Shown: positions 1 to 7,001, counted from the stretch's first letter. The stretch: DNA of 7,117 nucleotides from Candidatus Symbiothrix sp. (GCA_031270525.1 JAISXN010000001.1:1-7117), one strand, 5' to 3'. Translations and numbers: made by a program. Notes: a model not told the origin generated them from the letters alone.

Positions 1-878
1 CCTAAATCGGTAATCCCTTGTTCTTTTCTGTAATTTTCTACGTCTTTTTCGGCGCTGCCCAGCTCTTTGGCTATAATATCCAATCGTTCATTGATAAAAT
101 TGATGGTATTCTTGGCTACGTAATTTTTTTCATTAACGGCATTCTGATTGTAAATGCTAATCAGTGTATTAATGATATCTCTTCCTTTCCATGGATTGGC
201 AATTACGATAGATATCTCCACCACATTGGAAGTTTTGTTTGTAGCTGCGATATTGACCAGGGGAAGTGAATAGGGATCATTAATAACAACCGTAATCGGA
301 TAAGGAGCTGTTCCAAAAGGGTTTTCTTTAAAATTCAACAAACCCCAGGGTGAAATTACGTCTTCACCGATTTTTACAATTTGATTGAAATTTTCTTTTC
401 CCGAATAAATGGACAAAGTGTTTTCATCTGCTTTTTCAACGGTGAAATAACCCGTTTCTTCAACATTAGCTATGGAAACAAAAACGGGAGTATTTTTATA
501 AACTTCTTCCTGTTTGATACCTTTATTCACAAAATAACTAACCTCTAAATGGAGACTGTCGGCTACACTCTGCATAAGGGTTTCGGAACGAAGCACCTCA
601 ATTTCATTATCTAAGTAACTTTTGGGAGTAATAATTCCCAAATCGCTGAATGTATTGAAATCCATGATTGACTGGCCTTTTTGATTATCATTGACCATCA
701 CCCGCGAAGCTACACGATATTGGGGGGTTGTGTAAAGTAAATAGGCACAAACGGTAACTAAACTGACGATGATAAAAATTACAAAAAATTTCCAGTAACT
801 AAGATAATGAAAAAAAGTTTCAACAAGAGAGACCTCATTCGCATCTGTATTATTCGATTGTAAATATTCGTTTTCCAT
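1..878 (-). CDS. Wzz/Wzc-type polysaccharide chain-length determinant / tyrosine-kinase protein, N-terminal part
   Basis: This reading frame is open from an ATG at 878 for 292 codons and leaves the window at base 1, so only the N-terminal part is visible. Residues about 16-110 match the Wzz domain of capsule and exopolysaccharide co-polymerases: a membrane segment at about residues 30-49 (YWKFFVIFIIVSL onward), followed by TPQYRVASRVMV and the typical LDNEIEVLRSETLMQSV stretch. Residues about 110-245 are the periplasmic region, and from about 250 a charged helical stretch (INERLDIIAKELGSAEKDVENYR) begins the periplasmic coiled coil. In Bacteroidales such proteins usually continue through a second membrane helix into a cytoplasmic BY-kinase domain that controls chain length and export. 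That half lies outside the window, so kinase activity is inferred. The gene follows the Wza-type gene by 7 bases and shares its promoter. The leader is AT-rich with no Shine-Dalgarno, and the ATG is the first one after the upstream stop. Confidence 0.9.
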   Translation of the reverse strand, partial: MENEYLQSNNTDANEVSLVETFFHYLSYWKFFVIFIIVSLVTVCAYLLYTTPQYRVASRVMVNDNQKGQSIMDFNTFSDLGIITPKSYLDNEIEVLRSETLMQSVADSLHLEVSYFVNKGIKQEEVYKNTPVFVSIANVEETGYFTVEKADENTLSIYSGKENFNQIVKIGEDVISPWGLLNFKENPFGTAPYPITVVINDPYSLPLVNIAATNKTSNVVEISIVIANPWKGRDIINTLISIYNQNAVNEKNYVAKNTINFINERLDIIAKELGSAEKDVENYRKEQGITDL

Positions 879-885
879 AAATGTT

Positions 886-1692
886 TTATTTTTTGTTGAG
901 AGTAATGACAAGAGATGCTACCGTAACCAAAATTGAGACAGCCGAAAAAACCAGCGGCAAACTTTGATTATAAGTCGAAGCACCTGCTCTCGCTTTATTC
1001 GGTTCTACATATACAATATCGTTTTGTTGTAAATAATAGTAAGGGGAATAGAATACGGCAGGATTCGTCAAATCAACTGTATAGTACTTTTTTTCTCCAT
1101 TCTCCATTCTATAAATCCGCACATTCCGCCTTTGCCCGTAAATAGTAAGATCGCCGGCCAAAGAGATCATTTCGGGAAGAGACACTCTTTCATCGGTGAT
1201 CGTATAAGTACCCGGCTTGTTTACTTCGCCGAAAATGCTGATTTTGTAATTCATAAAACGGATATTAACTACAGGTTTATCTGTAAGATAGTTCGATATT
1301 TTATCTTCCAGTAATTTTTCTGCTTCGGATTTAGTCAAACCACCTAAGGCAACTTTTCCGATTACAGGAAAATTAATTTCGCCTTTATTATCGACAAGGT
1401 AACCTTTCCACTCTAAACCAGTAGTATATGAATTATTGGTCAGGCTTATAGAATTAAAAGGTTCGGCAGCCATCGGATTAAGGGCTGAAACAGTAATTAA
1501 CAGGTTGTCATTCGGAACAATATGCAATTGATATTTTGCATAGTCCGTTGTGTTAGGAGGAAAACTTTCAATATCCTGGAAATAGAGAATGTCTTTCTTT
1601 GACCCACAGGAAGTTGCCATAAGAATTAATGAAAATAATGTAAAAACCAAAATATAAAAGTGTTTTTCTTTTCCTATAGATTTCTTTTTCAT
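886..1692 (-). CDS. Wza-type polysaccharide biosynthesis/export lipoprotein (SLBB domain)
   Basis: This 268-residue protein is predicted to form the outer-membrane channel for capsule or exopolysaccharide export. A lysine-rich start and a hydrophobic stretch at residues 12-27 lead to the lipobox LMATSC, with Cys29 as the likely lipidated residue. The Poly_export domain covers about residues 55-145 (YLVDNKGEINFPVIGKVALG, then GLTKSEAEKLL). An SLBB domain covers about 150-205 (ISIFGEVNKPGTYTI, then LPEMISLAGDLTIYGQRRNV). The segment LQQNDIVYVEPN at about 221-232 ends the periplasmic part. A C-terminal hydrophobic helix at about 246-264 is placed like the helix that crosses the outer membrane in E. 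coli Wza. The protein is shorter than Wza, as is normal for Bacteroidota members of this family. It is the first gene of the leftward operon, with the Wzz/Wzc-type gene 7 bases downstream. The export role is firm by family, but the polymer is unknown. Confidence 0.93.
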   Translation of the reverse strand: MKKKSIGKEKHFYILVFTLFSLILMATSCGSKKDILYFQDIESFPPNTTDYAKYQLHIVPNDNLLITVSALNPMAAEPFNSISLTNNSYTTGLEWKGYLVDNKGEINFPVIGKVALGGLTKSEAEKLLEDKISNYLTDKPVVNIRFMNYKISIFGEVNKPGTYTITDERVSLPEMISLAGDLTIYGQRRNVRIYRMENGEKKYYTVDLTNPAVFYSPYYYLQQNDIVYVEPNKARAGASTYNQSLPLVFSAVSILVTVASLVITLNKK

Positions 1693-1742
1693 ATCTAATT
1701 ATATTTTTTAGTTATTTTTAACTGTTAAACGAAAACTAAAGG

Positions 1743-1773
1743 CAAAAGTAGTCAAATTTTTCAAACTGACAAA
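1743..1773 (-). promoter_or_regulatory. Bacteroides-type promoter for the polysaccharide export operon
   Basis: On the minus strand the -33 element TTTG (plus-strand CAAA at 1770-1773) is followed by a 19-base spacer and the -7 element TACTTTTG (plus-strand CAAAAGTA at 1743-1750). This matches TAnnTTTG at every fixed position. The spacing agrees with the known Bacteroides housekeeping promoter (TTTG, 19-21 bases, TAnnTTTG). Transcription would start near 1735-1738, leaving a 5' leader of about 45 bases before the ATG at 1692. The assignment rests on sequence match only. Confidence 0.75.
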
Positions 1774-1832
1774 ATATTGGTTCGATAAAATATATAATAC
1801 TCGGTTTTAAAAATCTATGCATCGTAGCTATG

Positions 1833-1843
1833 TATCATTGATA
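1833..1843. promoter_or_regulatory. Possible operator: 11-bp palindrome in the divergent intergenic region
   Basis: TATCATTGATA is a perfect palindrome around a single central base, in the AT-rich space between the two divergent operons. It lies upstream of the likely start of the rightward efflux transcript and upstream of the leftward promoter. It could be a regulator binding site, but palindromes this short and AT-rich also arise by chance. Confidence 0.2.
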
Positions 1844-1920
1844 GTTAATTTATATTAAATACCAGGGTTTTATTTAAACTTTCCTCCGTTTTTGCAGTCA
1901 ATTATCAGACTGTATTTATA

Positions 1921-1950
1921 ATGAAATCCCTATATTTCGTAATCCGATGA
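1921..1950 (+). CDS. Nine-codon upstream ORF, possible leader peptide of the efflux operon
   Basis: An ATG at 1921 opens a frame encoding MKSLYFVIR. Its TGA stop (1948-1950) overlaps the ATG of the adaptor gene (1947-1949) as ATGA. Such an overlap is the usual layout for translational coupling, so ribosomes finishing this peptide could restart on the adaptor. A leader peptide ahead of an efflux operon would be a plausible control point. There is no Shine-Dalgarno, and a frame this short can occur by chance, so translation is not established. Confidence 0.3.
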   Translation: MKSLYFVIR

Positions 1951-3029
1951 ATAAAATTACAAAGATTGTTCTATTTGTTATCATTGCGCTTTTTATTGTC
2001 GGTATGGCTTTATATCCTACGATAAAAAGGAAAGTTAAAAAAGAAGAGACAGCGCAAGTCGCCACTCATCCGGTACTCTTTGGGAATAGAGCGAAGCCAC
2101 TGAATATCAATTCAAAAGTAATACGTTCGGAATCATTGACCGATCATATCCAGGTGACGGGTAATCTGATTCCCGATGAAGAAGTGGATTTGACTTTTGA
2201 AGCTGCGGGAAAGATTGTCAATATTTTTTTTAAGGAAGGTTCGGCGGTAAATAAAGGACAATTATTAGCAAAAGTTAACGACAAACCTTTGCTGGCGGAA
2301 TTACAGAAATTGGTAGCTCAAATCCCTTTGGCGGAAGACCGGGTATATCGACAAAAAGCCTTGTTGGAAAAGGATGCGGTCAGTAAGGAAACTTACGAAC
2401 AGGTGACTACCGAACTGGAAAAATTACATGCCGATATAGACTTGGTTAAATCAAGAATCGCACAAACCGAACTGAGAGCGCCTTTCGACGGAATTATCGG
2501 CTTGCGTCAGGTCAGCGAGGGCGCTTATGCTTCGCCGGCGACGGTTGTAGCTTCGCTCACAAAAATTATTCCTCTGAAAATAGAATTTGCGGTTCCCGAA
2601 AGATATATGAATATGATTCATCAGGGTACTCCTATTGAATTTCAGATGGATAAGGATAATTATGCAGCTTCGGTTTATGCGGTTAATTCGCGAATTGAAA
2701 AAGATATCCTGCAACTGAAAGCCCGCGCCGTTTATCCGAATGTAAACGGGCGCTTAAAACCGGGACGGTCGGTTTTAGTGAAAATCAAATCCAATGAATT
2801 AAAAAATGCAATCGTTGTTCCGAACGAAGCGGTGATTGCCGAAATGGGGCGCGATATTGCTTACATTTATTCGTCGGGACAGGCAAAGATGATAGAATTG
2901 TCAAAAGGAATCCGGACGGAATCGAGCGTTCAGATATTGGACGGCCTGAAACTTGGCGATACTTTGATTGTCAGCGGAATCATGCAACTGAGGGACGGAT
3001 TGCCCGTTACGATTGATAATATCAATTAA
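1947..3029 (+). CDS. RND efflux periplasmic adaptor subunit (HlyD/AcrA family)
   Basis: This 360-residue membrane fusion protein would link the inner-membrane RND permease to an outer-membrane channel. Residues about 6-24 form one hydrophobic segment without a lipobox cysteine, so it is probably anchored by an uncleaved helix and not by lipid. The first lipoyl half is at about 72-112 (VDLTFEAAGKIVNIFFKEGS, then VNKGQLLAKV). A short helical hairpin spans about 113-172. The second lipoyl half starts at RAPFDG (177-182) and continues with IIGLRQVSEGAY. A beta-barrel region follows at about 210-280, and the membrane-proximal domain (IVVPNEAVI near 290, then DGLKLGDTLIVSGIMQLRDG) closes the protein. 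The permease follows 54 bases downstream, so the pair forms an operon. The start at 1947 places the membrane segment directly at the N terminus. Substrates cannot be read from the sequence. Confidence 0.93.
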   Translation: MNKITKIVLFVIIALFIVGMALYPTIKRKVKKEETAQVATHPVLFGNRAKPLNINSKVIRSESLTDHIQVTGNLIPDEEVDLTFEAAGKIVNIFFKEGSAVNKGQLLAKVNDKPLLAELQKLVAQIPLAEDRVYRQKALLEKDAVSKETYEQVTTELEKLHADIDLVKSRIAQTELRAPFDGIIGLRQVSEGAYASPATVVASLTKIIPLKIEFAVPERYMNMIHQGTPIEFQMDKDNYAASVYAVNSRIEKDILQLKARAVYPNVNGRLKPGRSVLVKIKSNELKNAIVVPNEAVIAEMGRDIAYIYSSGQAKMIELSKGIRTESSVQILDGLKLGDTLIVSGIMQLRDGLPVTIDNIN

Positions 3030-3072
3030 TTACGAATTACAAATTACGATGCCCGCTGTAATTCGTAATTAA
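3026..3072. repeat. Perfect 16-bp inverted repeat in the adaptor-permease gap
   Basis: The left arm TTAATTACGAATTACA (3026-3041) is exactly complementary to the right arm TGTAATTCGTAATTAA (3057-3072), with a 15-base loop between them. The left arm contains the adaptor stop codon (3027-3029), and the right arm ends 11 bases before the permease ATG. The word AATTACGA also recurs in the loop. In RNA this would form a long AU-rich hairpin, which could protect the upstream message, reduce read-through or limit initiation on the permease gene. It is not a typical terminator: the stem is AU-rich and the following bases are A, not U. Confidence 0.9.
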
Positions 3073-3083
3073 AAAGAAAATAG

Positions 3084-6000
3084 ATGAACATTTCGGAATT
3101 AAGCATAAAAAGGCCGGTTCTTTCGACCGTATTTGTACTGATAATCACGCTGTTTGGGATTATCGGTTATACTTATCTGGGTATCCGTGAATATCCGAGC
3201 GTGGATAACCCGATTATTACGGTCGATGTTTCGTATCCCGGCGCTAATGCCGATATTATCGAAAATCAGATTACAGAACCGTTGGAGCAAAACATCAACG
3301 GGATTCCGGGGATTCGTTCTTTATCAAGTACGAGCAGCCAGGGTTCTTCCCGGATTACGGTAGAATTTGAATTGAGCGTGGATATGGAAACAGCGGCCAA
3401 TGACGTGCGCGACAAAGTTTCCCGCGCCCAACGTTTCCTTCCCCGCGATTGCGACCCTCCGACTGTTTCCAAAGCCGATGCCGACGATCAGCCTATTCTC
3501 CAGATTTCCGTCCAGAGCGAAAAACGGAATTTGCTTGCGATAAGCGAAATAGCCGATTTAACGGTTAAAGAACGTTTGCAAACCATTCAAAATGTAAGTG
3601 CAGTCTCTATTTGGGGTGAAAAACGATATGCCATGCGCTTGTGGTTAGACCCGGTAAAAATGGCGGCGTATAGCATCACTCCTGTTGACATTCGAAATGC
3701 TATCGACAAGGAAAACGTAGAGTTGCCTTCGGGCAGCATCGAAGGGGACAAGATGCAGTTGACCATTCGCACCCTGGGTTTGATGAGAACGCCGGAAGAA
3801 TTTAATAACTTAGTCATTCGTGAAAACGATTATAACGTCATACGTTTGCGCGACGTCGGTTATGCCGAATTGGGGCCGGAAGACCAGCGCAGCATTATGC
3901 GTAAAAACGGCATTCCGATGGTTAGCGTAGTTGTGATTCCGCAGCCGGGAGCCAACCACATTGAAATTTCCGATGAAGTAAAAATCCGGCTCGCTCAAAT
4001 GCAGAAAGACCTTCCGGAAGACGTTAAATTGGAAGTTGTTTTTGACAATACCCGGTTTATCAGGGCGTCCATTCATGAGGTGCAGGAAACGATTTACATC
4101 GCATTTATACTGGTCGTAGTGATTATATTCCTTTTCCTTCGCGACTGGCGGGCTACGTTAGTGCCGGTGATAGTCATCCCTGTTTCTTTGGTCGGCGCGT
4201 TTTTTATCATGTATATTGCCGGTTTTTCCATCAATGTTTTGTCGATGCTGGCAGTTGTATTAGCTGTAGGTTTGGTGGTTGACGACGCGATCGTGATGGC
4301 CGAGAATATTTATGTGCGGATTGAGCGGGGAATCAGTCCGAAAGAAGCCGGAATCGAAGGCTCCAAAGAAATATTTTTTGCCGTTGTATCGACGACAATT
4401 ACTTTGGTTGCCGTCTTTTTCCCGATCGTTTTTATGCAAGGAATGACCGGGCGGTTGTTTAAGGAATTCAGTATTGTCGTATCTGGTGCCGTGGCCATTT
4501 CGGCCTTTGTCGCATTGACGTTTACCCCCATGTTATCGACCAAGATTCTCCGGAAAAGAGAACGCAAAGGTGTATTTTATGAAAAAACGGAACCGTTTTT
4601 TGAAGGAATGAACCGTTTTTATGAAAAAGGATTGGCTTATTTCCTTGCGCACCGGTGGATTATGTGGCCGATTGTTGGGGTTACTTTTCTTATAATTTTC
4701 ATTTTATGGGGACAAATCAAATCCGAAATGGCGCCTTTGGAAGACCGTTCCCAAGTAAGGATTAATACGACGGCGCCGGAAGGTTCCACTTACGAGTTTT
4801 ATCGTGACTATGCTACAAAAATCTCTGCCATAGCCGATTCGGTTGTTCCCGAAAGGGAATCCAATGTAACGCTGGTACGTTCGGGTTTTGCTTTCATCCA
4901 ATTGAGGTTGCCGGATATAAAAGACCGGGAACGAAGTCAGATGGAAATCGCCGATGCGCTTTCCGGCGCAGTACGCAGGGAAACCGAAGCGCGAGCGTTT
5001 GTGCAACAGCAATCGACTTTTGGCGGACGGCGGGGTGGAATGCCTGTACAATATGTTTTGCAAGCGCCCAATCTGGAGAAGTTGCAGGAATTTATTCCCC
5101 GTTTCATGGCGAAAGTCTCCGAGAGTCCGAAATTTCAAATGTCAGACGTTAATCTGAAATTTACCAAACCGGAAACCCGCATCGAAATCAACCGCGACAA
5201 AGCGGCTTTGCTGGGCATCAGCACGCGCGACATCGGGCAGACCTTGCAATATGCTCTTAGCGGTCAACGAATGGGTTATTTTTATATGAACGGAAAACAA
5301 TACCAGATATTGGCGGAAATAAACCGGCAACAACGGAATAAACCACTTGATCTCAAGTCCATGTATGTCAAAAATGCTTCGCAGGGAATGATACAGTTGG
5401 ATAATCTGGTTGATTTGTCGGAGAGCGTTTCCCCGCCGCAATTGTACCGGTATAACCGTTTTAATTCGGCAACCGTCACTTCGGGATTAGCTCCGGGTGT
5501 TACCATCGGCGAAGGATTAGACGAGATGGATAAGATAGCGAAGGAAACATTGGACGAAAGTTTCCGTACCGCTTTGGCAGGCGAATCGAAGGAATTTCGT
5601 GAAAGCTCGTCCAGTCTGATATTTACTTTCGGTCTGGCATTGGTTTTGATATTCTTGATTTTAGCGGCGCAGTTCGAAAGCTTCAAAGACCCGTTGATCA
5701 TCATGCTGACGGTGCCTTTGGCTGTTGCCGGTGCGCTGATATTCATGTATTTCGGCGGAATAACGATGAATATATTCAGCCAGATCGGGATTATCATGTT
5801 GATTGGTTTGGTGGCTAAAAACGGTATTTTGATTGTGGAATTTGCCAATCAGCGGCAAGAAATGGGGATGAGTAAGGAAGAAGCCATCGAAGGGGCGGCC
5901 ATACAGCGTTTACGTCCGATTCTGATGACGAGTTTGTGTACGGTTCTGGGTTTGTTGCCTTTGGCTTTTGCCAGCGCCGAAGGAGCCAACAGCCGTATCG

Positions 6001-6116
6001 CTATGGGCGTTTCGGTAATCGGGGGGATGATTGTTTCTACTTTTCTCACCTTATTTATTGTTCCGGCGGTTTATACTTATTTTTCGACGAACAGGGATAG
6101 TTCCTCCGCCCCTTAA
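3084..6116 (+). CDS. RND multidrug efflux permease (HAE1, AcrB/MexF family)
   Basis: This 1010-residue inner-membrane proton/drug antiporter is full length for its family. The N terminus (MNISELSIKRPVLSTVFVLI) gives TM1. Periplasmic porter region 1 follows, with GIREYPSVDNPIITV and GANADIIENQITEPLEQNI. TM2 is at about 335-353. TM4 carries the proton-relay aspartates in VGLVVDDAIV (Asp400, Asp401). TM7 is at about 524-544, and TM8 starts at about 843 before the loop AAQFESFKDP. The partner lysine is in LVAKNGILIVEFANQ (Lys912), and TM11 has GGMIVSTFLTLFIVP with Thr986. The key relay residues are therefore present and the pump is probably active. The gene is co-transcribed with the adaptor. No outer-membrane factor gene follows, so a channel encoded elsewhere must be used. 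The stop overlaps, on the opposite strand, the end of a broken regulator gene. The substrate is unknown. Confidence 0.95.
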   Translation: MNISELSIKRPVLSTVFVLIITLFGIIGYTYLGIREYPSVDNPIITVDVSYPGANADIIENQITEPLEQNINGIPGIRSLSSTSSQGSSRITVEFELSVDMETAANDVRDKVSRAQRFLPRDCDPPTVSKADADDQPILQISVQSEKRNLLAISEIADLTVKERLQTIQNVSAVSIWGEKRYAMRLWLDPVKMAAYSITPVDIRNAIDKENVELPSGSIEGDKMQLTIRTLGLMRTPEEFNNLVIRENDYNVIRLRDVGYAELGPEDQRSIMRKNGIPMVSVVVIPQPGANHIEISDEVKIRLAQMQKDLPEDVKLEVVFDNTRFIRASIHEVQETIYIAFILVVVIIFLFLRDWRATLVPVIVIPVSLVGAFFIMYIAGFSINVLSMLAVVLAVGLVVDDAIVMAENIYVRIERGISPKEAGIEGSKEIFFAVVSTTITLVAVFFPIVFMQGMTGRLFKEFSIVVSGAVAISAFVALTFTPMLSTKILRKRERKGVFYEKTEPFFEGMNRFYEKGLAYFLAHRWIMWPIVGVTFLIIFILWGQIKSEMAPLEDRSQVRINTTAPEGSTYEFYRDYATKISAIADSVVPERESNVTLVRSGFAFIQLRLPDIKDRERSQMEIADALSGAVRRETEARAFVQQQSTFGGRRGGMPVQYVLQAPNLEKLQEFIPRFMAKVSESPKFQMSDVNLKFTKPETRIEINRDKAALLGISTRDIGQTLQYALSGQRMGYFYMNGKQYQILAEINRQQRNKPLDLKSMYVKNASQGMIQLDNLVDLSESVSPPQLYRYNRFNSATVTSGLAPGVTIGEGLDEMDKIAKETLDESFRTALAGESKEFRESSSSLIFTFGLALVLIFLILAAQFESFKDPLIIMLTVPLAVAGALIFMYFGGITMNIFSQIGIIMLIGLVAKNGILIVEFANQRQEMGMSKEEAIEGAAIQRLRPILMTSLCTVLGLLPLAFASAEGANSRIAMGVSVIGGMIVSTFLTLFIVPAVYTYFSTNRDSSSAP

Positions 6117-6350
6117 TTTGCATCCGCATTTCCATTCCTGAATTGCGACGGCGTCACACCAAACTGCTTTTTTCAGCCGGAGTATGCAGATGTATTCTTT
6201 TGGAGAATAACCGGTTATACCTTTTATCTTTTTATAAAAATTAGTTCGTCCCAAATTGAAGTGTTGAGCGAATGCATCAATCGAAAAATTGGGATTACTC
6301 AGATGTTTGTCAACAATCCGGTTTATTTTTTTGATAAATAGATCCTGAAT
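6113..6350 (-). pseudogene. Remnant of an AraC-type DNA-binding domain, probably the end of a hybrid two-component regulator
   Basis: Reading leftward from 6350, directly after an in-frame TAA at 6351-6353, the frame gives IQDLFIKKINRIVDKHLSNP and then FSIDAFAQHFNLGRTNFYKK and IKGITGYSPKEYICILRLKKA. This is the first helix-turn-helix of an AraC domain, in the form common at the C terminus of Bacteroidales hybrid two-component systems. After RLKKA (codons ending at 6165) the homology stops. In another frame the sequence at once reads KKQFGVTPSQFRNGNADAN and stops at 6113-6115, which is the conserved C-terminal end of the same domain. The second helix-turn-helix, roughly 30 codons by family comparison, is therefore missing, and the frame is shifted across the join. 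The N-terminal sensor, kinase and receiver parts are absent. The piece cannot make a working regulator. Assignment to a hybrid system and not a plain AraC protein is inferred. Confidence 0.82.
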
Positions 6351-6511
6351 TTAAACGCCGGGTGCATGAATTAAGGCGTACATATCATCGTCGATACAGT
6401 AATCGACAACTTCTTTTATGCGCACCAACCACGAATCTTTTATTTTATATGTAGTCTGGTCTTCGGTATAGCCATTCCACGCACAAGGGATACGACAGCA
6501 TTAAATCCAGT
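6351..6511 (-). pseudogene. Internal fragment of a GH5-type cellulase, frameshifted
   Basis: From about 6511 leftward one frame reads TGFNAV (GTC at 6494-6496). A second frame, offset by one base, continues RIPCAWNGYTEDQTTYKIK, then DSWLVRIKEVVDYCIDDDMYALI, and ends HAPGV and TAA at 6351-6353. Together these match the early barrel strands of GH5 endoglucanases, where GFNAVRIP, WLxRVKEVVDYC and DNDMYxILNIHW follow each other. A single missing base between 6494 and 6497 explains the shift from GFNAV to RIP. The expected NIHW stretch, just past the visible end, is absent, as are the N terminus and both catalytic glutamates, so the fragment is dead. It lies 3' of the GH43 piece on the same strand and abuts the regulator remnant. 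Confidence 0.72.
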
Positions 6512-6515
6512 CTTA

Positions 6516-7001
6516 TTATTCGAATACCTGATAATCGAACCAGTCATAATACGCTTTAGCCTTACCGGGTTTGCCATTGGAGGAAGCATACAAGCCTATC
6601 ATTACGCCGGTAAAACCGCCCGCTACTTCCGTACTTAAATAACGGGTATCTAATCTGCCCAATTCCATATATTTTTGATTTTTGGGGTTGGCGTAATAAA
6701 AGGTATATTGATGCGGATTGCCCGTTATTCTGAGTAATACGCGATTATCCGGTACGGTTTGTTCGGCTGCAATGTACGAAAGCGACCCCACTTTGACACG
6801 TAACCGGACAAGGAATTGCCGGCCTGTTCTTTTCAACAGCAAATCGTAGTGGTGCGTGTTGTTCTGGATAAGCGTTATGCCGGCTTCTTCGTTTTCGGCG
6901 GACGACTGAAATTCAAGTGAGGCGGTTGCCGTAAACTCATGTTCCGTTTGCCGGCGGCCAACGAACGAAACAGATTCCGCTTCATCCAATGTAAACGGAG
7001 C
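6516..7001 (-). pseudogene. C-terminal fragment of a GH43 beta-xylosidase / arabinofuranosidase
   Basis: The frame is open from 7001 (stop TAG at 7002-7004) to TAA at 6516-6518, giving about 161 residues with no convincing start codon. The sequence matches the beta-sandwich C-terminal domain (GH43_C2 type) that follows the propeller in many GH43 beta-xylosidases. Recognisable parts are TLDEAESVSFVGRRQ at the start, NEEAGITLIQNNTHHYDLLL, STEVAGGFTGVMIGLYASSN, and YYDWFDYQVFE at the end. The catalytic five-bladed propeller is missing, so the piece cannot hydrolyse glycosides. The natural C terminus appears intact and is followed by a second in-frame TAA. A TTG at 6987-6989 could serve as a start in principle, but it falls inside the conserved TLDE stretch and is more likely an ordinary leucine codon. 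In the intact gene the product would have been an exported xylan-side-chain or xylo-oligosaccharide enzyme of a utilization locus. Confidence 0.8.

Noticed and set aside
18..269. Plus-strand 83-codon frame
   Set aside because: It is antisense to the Wzz/Wzc-type gene, whose minus-strand frame shows clear family features across the same bases.
1887..1894. CGTTTTTG as a -7 promoter element for the efflux operon
   Set aside because: It lacks the TA of TAnnTTTG and there is no TTTG at the required distance upstream. It may be a degenerate start region but is too weak to annotate.
3049..3072. Seven-codon ORF (MPAVIRN) in the adaptor-permease gap
   Set aside because: It is contained in the loop and right arm of the inverted repeat and has no sign of translation. 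Chance is the simpler explanation.
4704..5138. Minus-strand frame of 144 codons
   Set aside because: It lies wholly inside the RND permease gene and its product (many Arg, Phe and His, no domain pattern) looks like an antisense shadow.
5282..5848. Minus-strand frame of 188 codons
   Set aside because: It is antisense to the C-terminal half of the permease, which keeps its essential residues there, and no independent protein features are visible.
6207..6218. Perfect 12-bp palindrome ATAACCGGTTAT, considered as a terminator or operator
   Set aside because: It has no loop and no T-run, and it encodes the conserved ITGYS part of the AraC domain, so coding constraint explains it.
6051..6254. 67-codon minus-strand frame as a complete small gene
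   Set aside because: Its start is a TTG inside the AraC homology and its C-terminal half is out-of-frame sequence running into the permease end. The true content is the broken AraC domain at 6113-6350.
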